Assembly: GCA_003574685.1 (NCBI GenBank)
Contig: QOCQ01000029.1
Location: 1 to 57,262, forward strand
Source of the DNA: Rhodospirillaceae bacterium SYSU D60007
GTDB taxonomy: Bacteria; Pseudomonadota; Alphaproteobacteria; Reyranellales; Reyranellaceae
Direction of reading: 5' to 3'
Length of the DNA: 57,262 nucleotides
Positions within the stretch are counted from its first letter, which is position 1. The number at the start of each line of letters is the position of its first letter. Shown piece by piece: positions 48,172 through 55,963 of the stretch. Made by a program: the position numbers and the translations under genes. Under the pieces are notes generated by a model. The model saw only the letters and a program-made list of their open reading frames with translations, was not told the DNA's origin and did not search any database.

Positions 48172-49130
48172 ACGCGCCGCTGTTGCGTGTGCAGGAGCTT
48201 TCGGTCGAGTTCGCCGTGCCAGACGGCCGCACCGTGCATGCGGTTTCCGGCATCAGCTTCGAGATCCGCCAGGGCGAAACCCTGGGCCTCGTAGGCGAGT
48301 CCGGCTGCGGCAAGTCGTCGGCGGCGCGGGCGCTGATGCAGTTGCCGCCGCCGACCGCCGGTGAAGTCTGGTTCCAGGGCGTCGACCTGGCGGCGCAGTC
48401 AGGCCCGGCGTTGCGCCGTATGCGGCCGCACCTGCAGATGATCTTCCAGGACCCGATCGCCTCGCTGAACCCGCGGCGCAAGGTCGCCGACATCGTCGCG
48501 GCACCGCTGCGCGTGAACCGCCGTCTGCCGGAGGCGGAAATCGCTCCGCGGGTCGCGGCGATGCTGGAGGCGGTCGGCCTCGATCCGCGGTTAGCGCTCG
48601 ATCGCCGCCCGCACGAATTTTCCGGCGGACAGTGCCAGCGCATCTCGATCGCCCGCGCGGTGATTCTCGAGCCGGCGCTGCTGATCTGCGATGAGCCCGT
48701 CTCCTCGCTCGACGTCTCGGTGCAGGCGCAGATCCTGAACCTGCTGCGCGAGATGAAGGCGCGCATGGGGCTCACCATGCTGTTCATCTCGCACGATCTG
48801 GCAGTGGTGAAGAACGTTTCGGATCGGGTCGCGGTGATGTATCTCGGCCGTATATGCGAGCTGGCGCCATCGGAGACGCTGTACCGGGCCCCGGCACATC
48901 CCTACACGGCAGCGCTGCTGAGCGCGATCCCGTTGCCCGATCCGACGCAGCCGCTGAAGCCGGTGCAGCTCACCGCCTCCGACCTGCCCTCGCCGATGGA
49001 CCCGCCCAGCGGCTGCCGCTTCCGCACCCGCTGCCCGCGCGCCGAGCCCCGCTGCGCCGCCGAGGTGCCGCAGCCCAGAGATATCGCCCCCGGGCACCAG
49101 GTTGCCTGCCATTTTCCGCTGACCGCTTGA
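48168..49130 (+). CDS. Dipeptide-type ABC transporter ATP-binding protein (DppF-like)
   Basis: 320 residues from GTG 48168 (GTGA overlap). Walker A LVGESGCGKSSAARALMQLP, LQMIFQDPIASLNPRRKVAD with the Q-loop, signature FSGGQCQRISIARAVILEPA (the usual Arg after GGQ is Cys), Walker B LLICDEPVSSLDV. It ends with the cysteine-containing GCRFRTRCPRAEPRCA. Last gene of the peptide transporter operon. Confidence 0.94.
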
Positions 49131-49139
49131 GCGGGTTTC

Positions 49140-49181
49140 AAGTGCAGTGCCGTCATCGATATGATTGGCACGCACGCACTT
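49140..49181. promoter_or_regulatory. Imperfect inverted repeat upstream of the CoA ester lyase gene
   Basis: AAGTGCAGTGCC (49140-49151) and GGCACGCACGCACTT (49167-49181) are imperfectly complementary around a 15-base spacer. It may be the end of the peptide-transporter transcript or an operator for the gene at 49205. No T-run follows. Confidence 0.25.
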
Positions 49182-49204
49182 AACCGGCCCACGGAACCTG
49201 ACCC

Positions 49205-50068
49205 ATGATTCGCTCCTACCTCTTCGTCCCCGGCGACGATCACCGCAAGCTCGACCGCTCGACGACCTCACCGGCCGACGCGCTGATCTACGACCTTGAG
49301 GACGCCGTCGGCCCTGACAGGAAGGAGGCCGCGCGCATCATCGTGCGCGACCACATCAGGGCGCGCAGTGCCGGCGGTCATTTCAAGGTCGTGCGCGTGA
49401 ACAGCTTTGCCACGGGGCTCACCGCCGGCGATCTCGCCGTGGCGATGCAGGCCGCGCCCGACGCGATCCTGCTGCCCAAATGCGAGGGGCAGGGCGAGAT
49501 CGACCGCCTGGGCGACATGCTGGAAGTGATGGAGGCGCGCGAGGGTATCGAAGCCGGCAAGACGAAGATCATGGCGCTGGTCACGGAAACCGCCTCGGCG
49601 GTGCTCACGGCGTCATCGGTGCGTCTGGCTCATCCGCGATTGATGGCGCTGACCTGGGGCGGCGAGGATCTGTCGGCCGATGTCGGGGCCATGGCGAAGT
49701 ACGGGCCGGACGGCACGCTTGACGATACCTTCCGCTATGCGCGCGCCGTCTGTCTGCTGGCGGCCAGCGCTGCAGGTGTGACTCCGCTCGATACGGTCTA
49801 TCCCGATTTCCGCGACGCGGCCGGTTTCGAAGCGGAATGCGTGACGGCCAAGCGCATGGGGTTCCTCGCCAAGGCCGCAATCCACCCTAGCCAGGTCGAG
49901 ATCATCAACCGCGTGTTCAGCCCCTCGCCGCAGGAGCTGGAATGGGCGCGCAAGGTGGTCGCGGCGTTCGCTGCCTCGCCCAACAGCGGCGTCACCCAGA
50001 TGGACGGCAAGATGCTCGACAAGCCGCATCTGCGCCTGGCCCAGCGCCTGTTGGGAACAGAAGCATAA
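49205..50068 (+). CDS. CoA ester lyase, HpcH/HpaI (CitE-like) family
   Basis: 287 residues. MIRSYLFVPGDDHRKLDRST and ADALIYDLEDAVGPDRKEAA form the start of the citrate-lyase-beta-like TIM barrel. LPKCEGQGEID, MALVTETASAV and LTWGGEDLSADVGA hold the metal and acid residues. Family members cleave or hydrolyse malyl-, citramalyl- or related CoA esters. C-terminal AAIHPSQVEIINRVFSPSPQ is conserved in CitE-like proteins. The stop is followed immediately by repeat family E. Confidence 0.9.
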   Translation: MIRSYLFVPGDDHRKLDRSTTSPADALIYDLEDAVGPDRKEAARIIVRDHIRARSAGGHFKVVRVNSFATGLTAGDLAVAMQAAPDAILLPKCEGQGEIDRLGDMLEVMEAREGIEAGKTKIMALVTETASAVLTASSVRLAHPRLMALTWGGEDLSADVGAMAKYGPDGTLDDTFRYARAVCLLAASAAGVTPLDTVYPDFRDAAGFEAECVTAKRMGFLAKAAIHPSQVEIINRVFSPSPQELEWARKVVAAFAASPNSGVTQMDGKMLDKPHLRLAQRLLGTEA

Positions 50069-50069
50069 G

Positions 50070-50209
50070 CCTTCCCCTGGAGGGGGAAGGTGGCGCGCCA
50101 GCGCCGGAAGGGGGATGCCTCAACAGGCATGGCGTCAAAGGTGAGACACCGAAGGTGTTGCATTATCCCCCTTCCGCCCTTCGGGCACCTTCCCCCTCCG
50201 GGGGAAGGT
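50070..50209. repeat. Inverted repeat, family E, running into the acyltransferase gene
   Basis: The left part (CCTTCCCCTGGAGGGGGAAG onward) is mirrored by the right part (ending CTTCCCCCTCCGGGGGAAGG). Both halves also carry CGGAAGGGGGAT / ATCCCCCTTCCG segments. It lies between convergent genes and supplies the last 25 or so codons of the acyltransferase. Confidence 0.8.
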
Positions 50210-51355
50210 AGTTTTGTCGCCGCGCATCTTCAGGCCGAACAGGGGGCGCAGCAGGTCGACGCGGCGGATAAGAGCTTCGTAGATCAGGCAGGTGCCGGCG
50301 AAGGTTGCTACCGTCGTCAGGGCGAATTTCACGGCTACCGGCAGGTCGACGGTTGCCAGGTGATACGCGACGATCACCGTGACGGTCTGGTGCAGGATGT
50401 AGAACGGATAGACGGCCTCGGTAGCGTAGGCGAGAAAGGCCGTGCGCTGCGTCAGGTGGGTGACCGAGAAGCCGGTGATGGCAAACAGCCACGCCACCAT
50501 GTTGAGGCTGGCCAGCAGGCAATAGTCCAGCCGTGCGGCGTTGCCTGACATCGGACCCAGAAGGCCGGAAAAGAAGAACGCCTGCAGCGTCGCATAGGCC
50601 AGCATGCCGACCAGCAGGGCCAGCCAGCGCTGGCGCGCCAACGCTTGCAGCAGCAGCGGGCTACGGAACAGCAGGGCACCGTAGAGCAGCAGCAGGGCGG
50701 CGCTGGCCAGCCCGTACCAGTCGCCGACAAGTGCGTTGCGGTTGGAGGTGATCGGCGTCAGCCAGAACTGCGCCGCTGCCAAAGGCAAGGCGAGCAGCCA
50801 CAGCGATGCACCGTGCGCGGCAGCACGGCGGCTCAGGGCGTCCAGCCGCGCGGCGCCGGCGGGCGAGCGCATCCACAGGAAGAACGGCAGCAGGACCAGC
50901 GTGAGCACCAGCACATAGGCCAGGAACCAGAGATGGTGCCAGCTCAGATTGCCGGTCGGGTAGGCGCCGGTATAGGCCTGCGGCAGGAAATCAAGGAACG
51001 AGCCCGCGAACTGCCCGCGCTGCAGGCGCTCCAGATAGACCTGCGGCGGCACGATCACCAGCATGCCGAAGGCCAGCGGCAGTGCCAGCCGTTGCAGGCG
51101 GTCACGCACGAAGGCGCCTGATGTGCGCCGCCCCAGCGCCAGCATGATGGCCGCGCCCGACACCAGGAAGACCAGCGGCATGCGCCAGCGGTTCACGAAC
51201 CGCATGCCGGCCTCGAGCCACGGGGCCACCTCGGGGTCCTTCACATGCCAGGGCCAGGAATTGTAGGCCATGCCGGCGTGGTAAAGGATGAGCAGGGCAA
51301 AGGCGCAGACCCTGAGCCAGTCGATGTCGGCGCGTCTGTCCGGGGCGGTGTTCAT
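50135..51355 (-). CDS. Acyltransferase 3 family membrane protein
   Basis: 406 residues with about ten membrane helices. RADIDWLRVCAFALLILYHA has the conserved R-H pair of the acyltransferase-3 (OafA/OpgC/NodX) family, and MPLVFLVSGAAIMLALGRRT is the next conserved segment. FYILHQTVTVIVAYHL near the end resembles the OpgC-like glucan-modifying subgroup. It probably transfers acyl groups to a surface glycan. ATG 51355 is chosen over a longer start. The C-terminal tail (FPRRGKVPEGRKGDNATPSV) is encoded by repeat family E. Three LytTR-like sites lie 88-138 bp upstream. Confidence 0.87.
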   Translation of the reverse strand: MNTAPDRRADIDWLRVCAFALLILYHAGMAYNSWPWHVKDPEVAPWLEAGMRFVNRWRMPLVFLVSGAAIMLALGRRTSGAFVRDRLQRLALPLAFGMLVIVPPQVYLERLQRGQFAGSFLDFLPQAYTGAYPTGNLSWHHLWFLAYVLVLTLVLLPFFLWMRSPAGAARLDALSRRAAAHGASLWLLALPLAAAQFWLTPITSNRNALVGDWYGLASAALLLLYGALLFRSPLLLQALARQRWLALLVGMLAYATLQAFFFSGLLGPMSGNAARLDYCLLASLNMVAWLFAITGFSVTHLTQRTAFLAYATEAVYPFYILHQTVTVIVAYHLATVDLPVAVKFALTTVATFAGTCLIYEALIRRVDLLRPLFGLKMRGDKTTFPRRGKVPEGRKGDNATPSVSHL

Positions 51356-51442
51356 GGTGGTCTCGCGGCATGAGGGCGCTGCGCCGCTCGTCGCGGCGGC
51401 TCCACACTTCGCGCGCAAGGCTTTGAAACTGAGGAAAAATGT

Positions 51443-51493
51443 GACGACCGGCGTCTGCCGGGGGACGACCGGCGGCCGGCAGCGGACGACCGG
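51443..51493 (-). promoter_or_regulatory. Three 9-bp direct repeats with 21-bp period, LytTR-like sites
   Basis: On the minus strand CCGGTCGTC occurs exactly three times, at 51493-51485, 51472-51464 and 51451-51443, with 12-bp spacers. LytTR regulators (AgrA, AlgR, LytR) bind 9-bp direct repeats 12 bp apart; the AlgR consensus CCGTTCGTC differs by one base. A LytTR protein is encoded at 52104-53000. The target would be the acyltransferase at 50135. Confidence 0.6.
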
Positions 51494-51499
51494 TGGGTC

Positions 51500-52039
51500 T
51501 CAGCGGGCGCGCCGGTCGAGCGTCAGGCCGATAACCCTTGCATGCTCCAGATGCCGGTTCAGCATGGCGACATTCCCGGCGGCGAATTTGCGCAGCCTCT
51601 CGTTCTCGCCGACCCGGCTGAAATCGCGATGCAGCATCAGCACGCGTTCGTGCAGATCAACCTGCATTCCCATGTAGAGGCCCTCGAAGCCACCTTCCGG
51701 CGCCTCCTTCAGCTTCTTGAGGCGATCGTTATAGGTGGCCCCCAGCGTGCTGGGCAGCCAGCCGCGTACGGAGTCATTGACCTTGGCCAGGTCTGCCAGC
51801 AGCCGCGCATGATCCTCGATCATCTGCTGTGCATAGCCGGCGACTTCGAGGTTGCCCGAGCGCTTTGCGGCGAGCTTGCCTGATTCGACCTCGAACAGGC
51901 TTGCCTCCGCCACGGTCTGCACGAAGTGCTTGTTGTTGCTGGCAACCCCGTTGGACCTCGCGGCGGCATGGCCAACCGGTATGGCCGCGGCAAACGCGAG
52001 CAGGGCTGACGTGAGTTGACGCCTCGACACGGCTCCCAT
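51500..52039 (-). CDS. DUF4142 exported protein
   Basis: 179 residues. A signal peptide with two arginines (MGAVSRRQLTSALLAFAAAI, ending near GHAAA) suggests periplasmic location, perhaps by Tat. The mature part is a helical ferritin-like bundle typical of DUF4142: HFVQTVAEASLFEVESGKLA, NLEVAGYAQQMIEDHARLLA, FEGLYMGMQVDLHERVLMLH. Function of the family is unknown. ATG 52039 has GGAGG 5 nt upstream. It lies 64 bp downstream of the LytTR gene, likely in one transcript. Confidence 0.86.
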   Translation of the reverse strand: MGAVSRRQLTSALLAFAAAIPVGHAAARSNGVASNNKHFVQTVAEASLFEVESGKLAAKRSGNLEVAGYAQQMIEDHARLLADLAKVNDSVRGWLPSTLGATYNDRLKKLKEAPEGGFEGLYMGMQVDLHERVLMLHRDFSRVGENERLRKFAAGNVAMLNRHLEHARVIGLTLDRRAR

Positions 52040-52103
52040 TCCGGCCTCCGTACGCTCGTCCCCGGGCGACAACGGTCTGCCGGATCGGGAGTTGCGGTTG
52101 CCA

Positions 52104-53000
52104 TCAGGTGCGCACCGGCACCACCTTTTCGAAGCGTGCGCGATAGCGCCGGCTGAGGCTGACCACGGCGCCATCGTCGAGCTTGAGCCGCGAATCGCCG
52201 CTGACCCACGGCTCCACCTCGCGCACCCTCTCGACATTGACGATGTAGGATTTGTGCACCCGCACGAAGCGGGCCGGGTCGAGCTCCGCCTCCAGCCGTG
52301 CAAGGGACGAGCGTATGTCGTAGCGCTCGCCGCCGACATGCAGGATGGCGTAATTGCCGGCCGCCTCGATCCAGGCGATGTCCTGCGCCGATACCAGGAT
52401 TTCCTTGTCCTTGCGACGCACGGCGAAACGCTCCAGGCGTCCGGCCGGGCTTGCGATCCCGCTCGCGGGCTCCATTGCCGCAGGTGGCGGCGCTTCGTCC
52501 GGGGCTTGCGTGGTTTCGGGAGCTTTCCTTTCGGCGAAGACATAGCTCATCGCCACGATCGCCGTGCTCAGGATCAGGTAGGTGACTGCATCCTTGCGGT
52601 ATTCGTAAAGCAACGCTTCGAAACCGAGGTTGATGGCGTAGGTGCGGTCAAGCAGCGGCGCCAGCGCCCAGCGCAGCACGGACATGGCCACCACGTGGAT
52701 GAGGCTGAACGGCACGGTGGCCGGCAGGTGCGCGAGGATCGCCGGCCCGGGCGGCACCAGCGGGAACTGCCGGTGGAACCAGTAGAGCAGGGGAACCATG
52801 GCCCCTAGCACGAGATGGCTGGTGCCCTCCAGCAGGATCGCCCACGAAAGGTCCAGTGGCCGGCCGTGCCGCCGGGCGTCCGCGACGACGGTCGCGGTAT
52901 CGATGGCGGTCACCACCAGCATGATGGCGACCCAGACAATCACCAGCCGATGTCGGCGAAGCCATGCCGCGGGAGTGGGCGAGGGGGGATCGTCGGTCAT
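52104..53000 (-). CDS. Membrane-anchored LytTR transcriptional regulator
   Basis: 298 residues. About four membrane helices fill the first 165 residues (LVIVWVAIMLVVTAIDTATV; LILSTAIVAMSYVFAE). A Pro/Ala-rich linker follows, then a LytTR DNA-binding domain from about residue 190: VSAQDIAWIEAAGNYAILHV, ARFVRVHKSYIVNVERVREV, VVSLSRRYRARFEKVVP. There is no receiver domain, so it is not a classical response regulator; a membrane or small-molecule signal is more likely. The candidate target sites are at 51443-51493. Confidence 0.9.
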   Translation of the reverse strand: MTDDPPSPTPAAWLRRHRLVIVWVAIMLVVTAIDTATVVADARRHGRPLDLSWAILLEGTSHLVLGAMVPLLYWFHRQFPLVPPGPAILAHLPATVPFSLIHVVAMSVLRWALAPLLDRTYAINLGFEALLYEYRKDAVTYLILSTAIVAMSYVFAERKAPETTQAPDEAPPPAAMEPASGIASPAGRLERFAVRRKDKEILVSAQDIAWIEAAGNYAILHVGGERYDIRSSLARLEAELDPARFVRVHKSYIVNVERVREVEPWVSGDSRLKLDDGAVVSLSRRYRARFEKVVPVRT

Positions 53001-53095
53001 AGGTGATTGCGGGCGTGGGCTGCGGCTTCCTTACAATCTTGGACAGGGCGCGTCACGAGCCGCTAGGGTGCCCGGCAGGAGAACCGGAGACCGGC

Positions 53096-53719
53096 ATGAA
53101 ACTCTACCTGCTGAAGAACGGTGTGAACCCGCGCCGCGTGCGCATCTTTCTGGCCGAGAAGAAAGTGCGGCTAGGCGAGGATCTGCCGGTCGAGGAATTC
53201 GACATGGAGAGCATGGGCCACAAGAAGCCCGACTATCTGGCCAAAAATCCGCTGGGTACGTTGCCAGCGCTGGAGCTCGACGATGGTACCGTCATCAGCG
53301 AGTCGGTGGCGATCTGCCGGTACTTCGAGGAGATGATCACGGAACCGGTGCTGATGGGCCGCGGGGCGCTGGGCGCTGCGACGGTCGAGATGTGGAACCG
53401 GCGCATGGAACTGGAGCTGCTTCTGCCGACGATCGATGCCTTCGTGCACACGCATCCCTTCTGGGTCGGCAAGCGCCCGCAGATCGCCGGATGGGGCGAA
53501 GCGCGACGCGGTCAGCTCGTGGCGCGGATGACGTGGCTGGACGGCGAGCTGAAGGACCGGCCCTTCATCGCCGGCGACACCTACTCGATCGCCGACATCA
53601 CGGCACAGGTGGCGCTGCTGACGGCACGCGGCGCGCTGAAGTTGCCGGTGCCCGACGATCACGCCAACCTCGCACGCTGGTACGCCGCAGTCTCCGCGCG
53701 CCCCACCGCCCGCGCCTGA
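53096..53719 (+). CDS. Glutathione S-transferase
   Basis: 207 residues, normal GST length. MKLYLLKNGVNPRRVRIFLA gives the N-terminal strand-helix with an Asn-Pro pair, and NPLGTLPALELDDGTVISES the conserved cis-Pro and glutathione-contacting ES. The helical domain contains FIAGDTYSIADITAQVALL. Detoxification or thiol transfer in the cytoplasm. Divergent from the LytTR gene. The start at 53096 is preceded by GGAGACCGGC. Confidence 0.88.
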   Translation: MKLYLLKNGVNPRRVRIFLAEKKVRLGEDLPVEEFDMESMGHKKPDYLAKNPLGTLPALELDDGTVISESVAICRYFEEMITEPVLMGRGALGAATVEMWNRRMELELLLPTIDAFVHTHPFWVGKRPQIAGWGEARRGQLVARMTWLDGELKDRPFIAGDTYSIADITAQVALLTARGALKLPVPDDHANLARWYAAVSARPTARA

Positions 53720-53736
53720 CAAAGTTCAGCACTGCC

Positions 53737-53810
53737 GGGGGCGCGCCACTCCAGTGGCGCGTCTTCCATCGGCGCCAGCCCATGACGCGCCACTAAAGTG
53801 GCGCGCCCCC
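53737..53810. repeat. Palindromic repeat, family B, copy 3
   Basis: A 74-bp element, GGGGGCGCGCCACTCCAGTG at the left and its near-complement ending GTGGCGCGCCCCC at the right. Between the convergent GST and YeiH-type genes. Confidence 0.85.
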
Positions 53811-53815
53811 AGCGA

Positions 53816-54844
53816 TCAGAAGGTGCGGGCGACGTAGATGGCGGTGATCACGAGCAGCGCCACGAACAGCGTTTGCACGACCATCAGGGCGACGGGTCGC
53901 GGGCCGATGGCGGCAAGCGATACCAGCGAGGTCTTGATGCCCAACGCGGCAATCGCGACGGTGATCAGGATCGCCGATGCAAGGCCGATCCCGTGCTGCA
54001 GGGAAGGCGACAGGGCACCGATCGAATTCAGCAGTGCCAGCGTGAGGAAGCCGAACAGGAAGAAGGGCGGCCGCGGTCTCGCCTTGCCCGCGGGTCCACC
54101 GCCGCGCGTCACCCACCAGACGATGAACAGCACCGCCGGCAACAACATGGCGACCCGCAGCAGCTTGGTCATCACGGCATCAGCCAGGATTTTGGCGTCG
54201 TTCATCATCTGGCCGGCGCCGGCGACCTGGGCCACGTCATGGATGGCGCCGCCGAGAAAGACGCTCATCTCGAACGCGGTGTAATGCAGCGTCTCCTGAA
54301 GATAGGGATAGAGCACCATCGCCACGGTGCTGAGCGCGTTGACGCCCATGACGGTGAAGGCGACGTCGCGGTCGGTCGACGGGGTTCGGGGGAGCGCCGC
54401 GCCGGCCGCCATGGCCGCGGCAGCACCGCAGACGCCCACCGAACAGCCCGTCAGCAGCCCCAGATCGCGCGGCAGGCCGAACCAGCGTGCCGCGAGGGCG
54501 CCGAAGGAAATCGTGCCGAAGACCGCCAGCGCCGCCACGACCACCGGCGTCAGGCCACCCGCAACCATATCGCCGAACGTCAGCCGCGCGCCCAGCAGCG
54601 CCACGCCGATGCGCAGCAGGGTGCGGCCGGCGATATCGACGCCGCTCTCGAAGACAGGTGCGAGCGCCACCGGCCGCAGGGCCATGCCCACGAACAGGGC
54701 GATGATCAGCGGCGGCACCCACCAGCTTCCGATCCGCGTGAACCCCAGGCGGTCCATGGCGAAGGCCGCCAGGCCGATCGCACCGGTCAGGGCCAGGCCG
54801 GGCAGGGTCCGGGCGAGGCGCTCGGGGGACCACGTTACCAGCAT
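53816..54844 (-). CDS. YeiH/UPF0324 family putative transporter
   Basis: 342 residues with about ten hydrophobic helices. GSWWVPPLIIALFVGMALRP, RTLLRIGVALLGARLTFGDM and LLTGCSVGVCGAAAAMAAGA (GxSVCGxxA-like motif of the family) followed by MGVNALSTVAMVLYPYLQE and FLGGAIHDVAQVAGAG are all characteristic. Members have been linked to sulfate or sulfonate export in some bacteria; the role here is open. ATG 54844 is chosen from the family's usual N-terminus. Confidence 0.88.
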   Translation of the reverse strand: MLVTWSPERLARTLPGLALTGAIGLAAFAMDRLGFTRIGSWWVPPLIIALFVGMALRPVALAPVFESGVDIAGRTLLRIGVALLGARLTFGDMVAGGLTPVVVAALAVFGTISFGALAARWFGLPRDLGLLTGCSVGVCGAAAAMAAGAALPRTPSTDRDVAFTVMGVNALSTVAMVLYPYLQETLHYTAFEMSVFLGGAIHDVAQVAGAGQMMNDAKILADAVMTKLLRVAMLLPAVLFIVWWVTRGGGPAGKARPRPPFFLFGFLTLALLNSIGALSPSLQHGIGLASAILITVAIAALGIKTSLVSLAAIGPRPVALMVVQTLFVALLVITAIYVARTF

Positions 54845-54917
54845 GCCGGACAGTAGCGAGGTTCCGGCATTGCGCGCCGGTCGGGCCCGGTCAGGGGATG
54901 TAGGCAACGGAGATACG

Positions 54918-55139
54918 TCAGGCTTCCAGCGTGGCGACCGTCTGGCCTTCGGCCACGGTGTCACCCTCGGCGACATGGATCTCCTGGAGGGTGCCGCCGC
55001 GCGGCGCCAGCACCGGAATCTCCATCTTCATCGACTCGAGGATCATGATCTGGCCCTCCTCGTCGATCCGGTCGCCGATCTTTGACTCAATCTTCCATAC
55101 CTTGCCGGCGATCTCCGACTTCACAACGATTTTGGCCAT
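54918..55139 (-). CDS. Free-standing biotinyl/lipoyl carrier domain protein
   Basis: 73 residues: the entire protein is one biotinyl domain. EGQIMILESMKMEIPVLAPR carries the biotinylated Lys in the canonical ESMKME motif, and HVAEGDTVAEGQTVATLEA the second hammerhead half. GGAGGAGAC precedes ATG 55139. It would be the carboxyl carrier of a biotin-dependent carboxylase, but no carboxylase or transferase subunit is encoded nearby. It is separated from the YeiH gene by about 70 bp. Confidence 0.9.
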   Translation of the reverse strand: MAKIVVKSEIAGKVWKIESKIGDRIDEEGQIMILESMKMEIPVLAPRGGTLQEIHVAEGDTVAEGQTVATLEA

Positions 55140-55270
55140 GTCTCCTCCGCGATGCAGACCCGGGTTTGTCCAACAGCCGCGCCGCCAGTTCAAGCGCCGT
55201 TCCGCCCCGCCCGCGCACATGGCAGCCGTGCGGTCTGGCGGGGAATGGCCGAAGCGGCTATGGGGCGCCC

Positions 55271-55963
55271 ATGACCCCTGATGCAGGTGTGGAACAGGCC
55301 GATTGCCCCGGCTGTGGCAAGCCCGTGTCCCTGTGCGTCTGCGCGGCATTGGCACATCTGGAGAACCGGATCGAGGTGCTGGTCCTGCGCCATCCCCAGG
55401 AGCAGGACAAGAAGCTGGGCACGGCAGGCCTGTTGTGCCGCCAGCTTGCGCGCGCGACCCTGCGTACCGGCCTGTCATGGCCTAACCTTGCGCGCGTCGT
55501 GGGGCACGACGCCGATGTGCACCGCTGGGCCGTGCTGTATCTGGGCACGGCACGGCAGGCGCCACCCACGGGAGTGGGTCCGCTGGTTGCCGCCGACCGG
55601 GACGGCACGCCGCTGGCCGATCAATCGGTCGCGCTGGGCGGTATCGATGGCATCATCCTGCTGGATGGCAACTGGTCGCAGGCCAAGGCGCTGTGGTGGC
55701 GCAATCCCTGGCTGCTGAAGTGCCGGCGGCTGCTGCTGAACCCCCCTTCGCCATCACTGTACGGCAACCTGCGCCGCGAACCCCGGCGCGAGAGCGTCTC
55801 GACCCTGGAGGCCGGAGCGCTGGCGCTGGCACAGCTCGAAGCGCAGCCCGGCTGGCATCAGGTGCTCACCGCGCCGCTGCGCCTGCTCACCCGCAAGTAC
55901 CGTACCCTGACCCCGCAGCGTTCGCGCGTGGACCGCCGCCGGGGCCGGCGTCAGCGTCCCTGA
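55271..55963 (+). CDS. DTW-domain protein (tRNA aminocarboxypropyltransferase-like)
   Basis: 230 residues. An N-terminal zinc-binding cluster, CPGCGKPVSLCVC (residues about 12-24), and the DTW motif in variant form, IILLDGNWSQAKALWWRNPW near residues 130-150, then SPSLYGNLRREPRRESVSTL. The DTW/TapT family transfers 3-amino-3-carboxypropyl groups from SAM to uridine in tRNA. The highly basic tail (RSRVDRRRGRRQRP) could contact RNA. It overlaps the convergent hydrolase gene by 13 bp. Confidence 0.86.
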   Translation: MTPDAGVEQADCPGCGKPVSLCVCAALAHLENRIEVLVLRHPQEQDKKLGTAGLLCRQLARATLRTGLSWPNLARVVGHDADVHRWAVLYLGTARQAPPTGVGPLVAADRDGTPLADQSVALGGIDGIILLDGNWSQAKALWWRNPWLLKCRRLLLNPPSPSLYGNLRREPRRESVSTLEAGALALAQLEAQPGWHQVLTAPLRLLTRKYRTLTPQRSRVDRRRGRRQRP

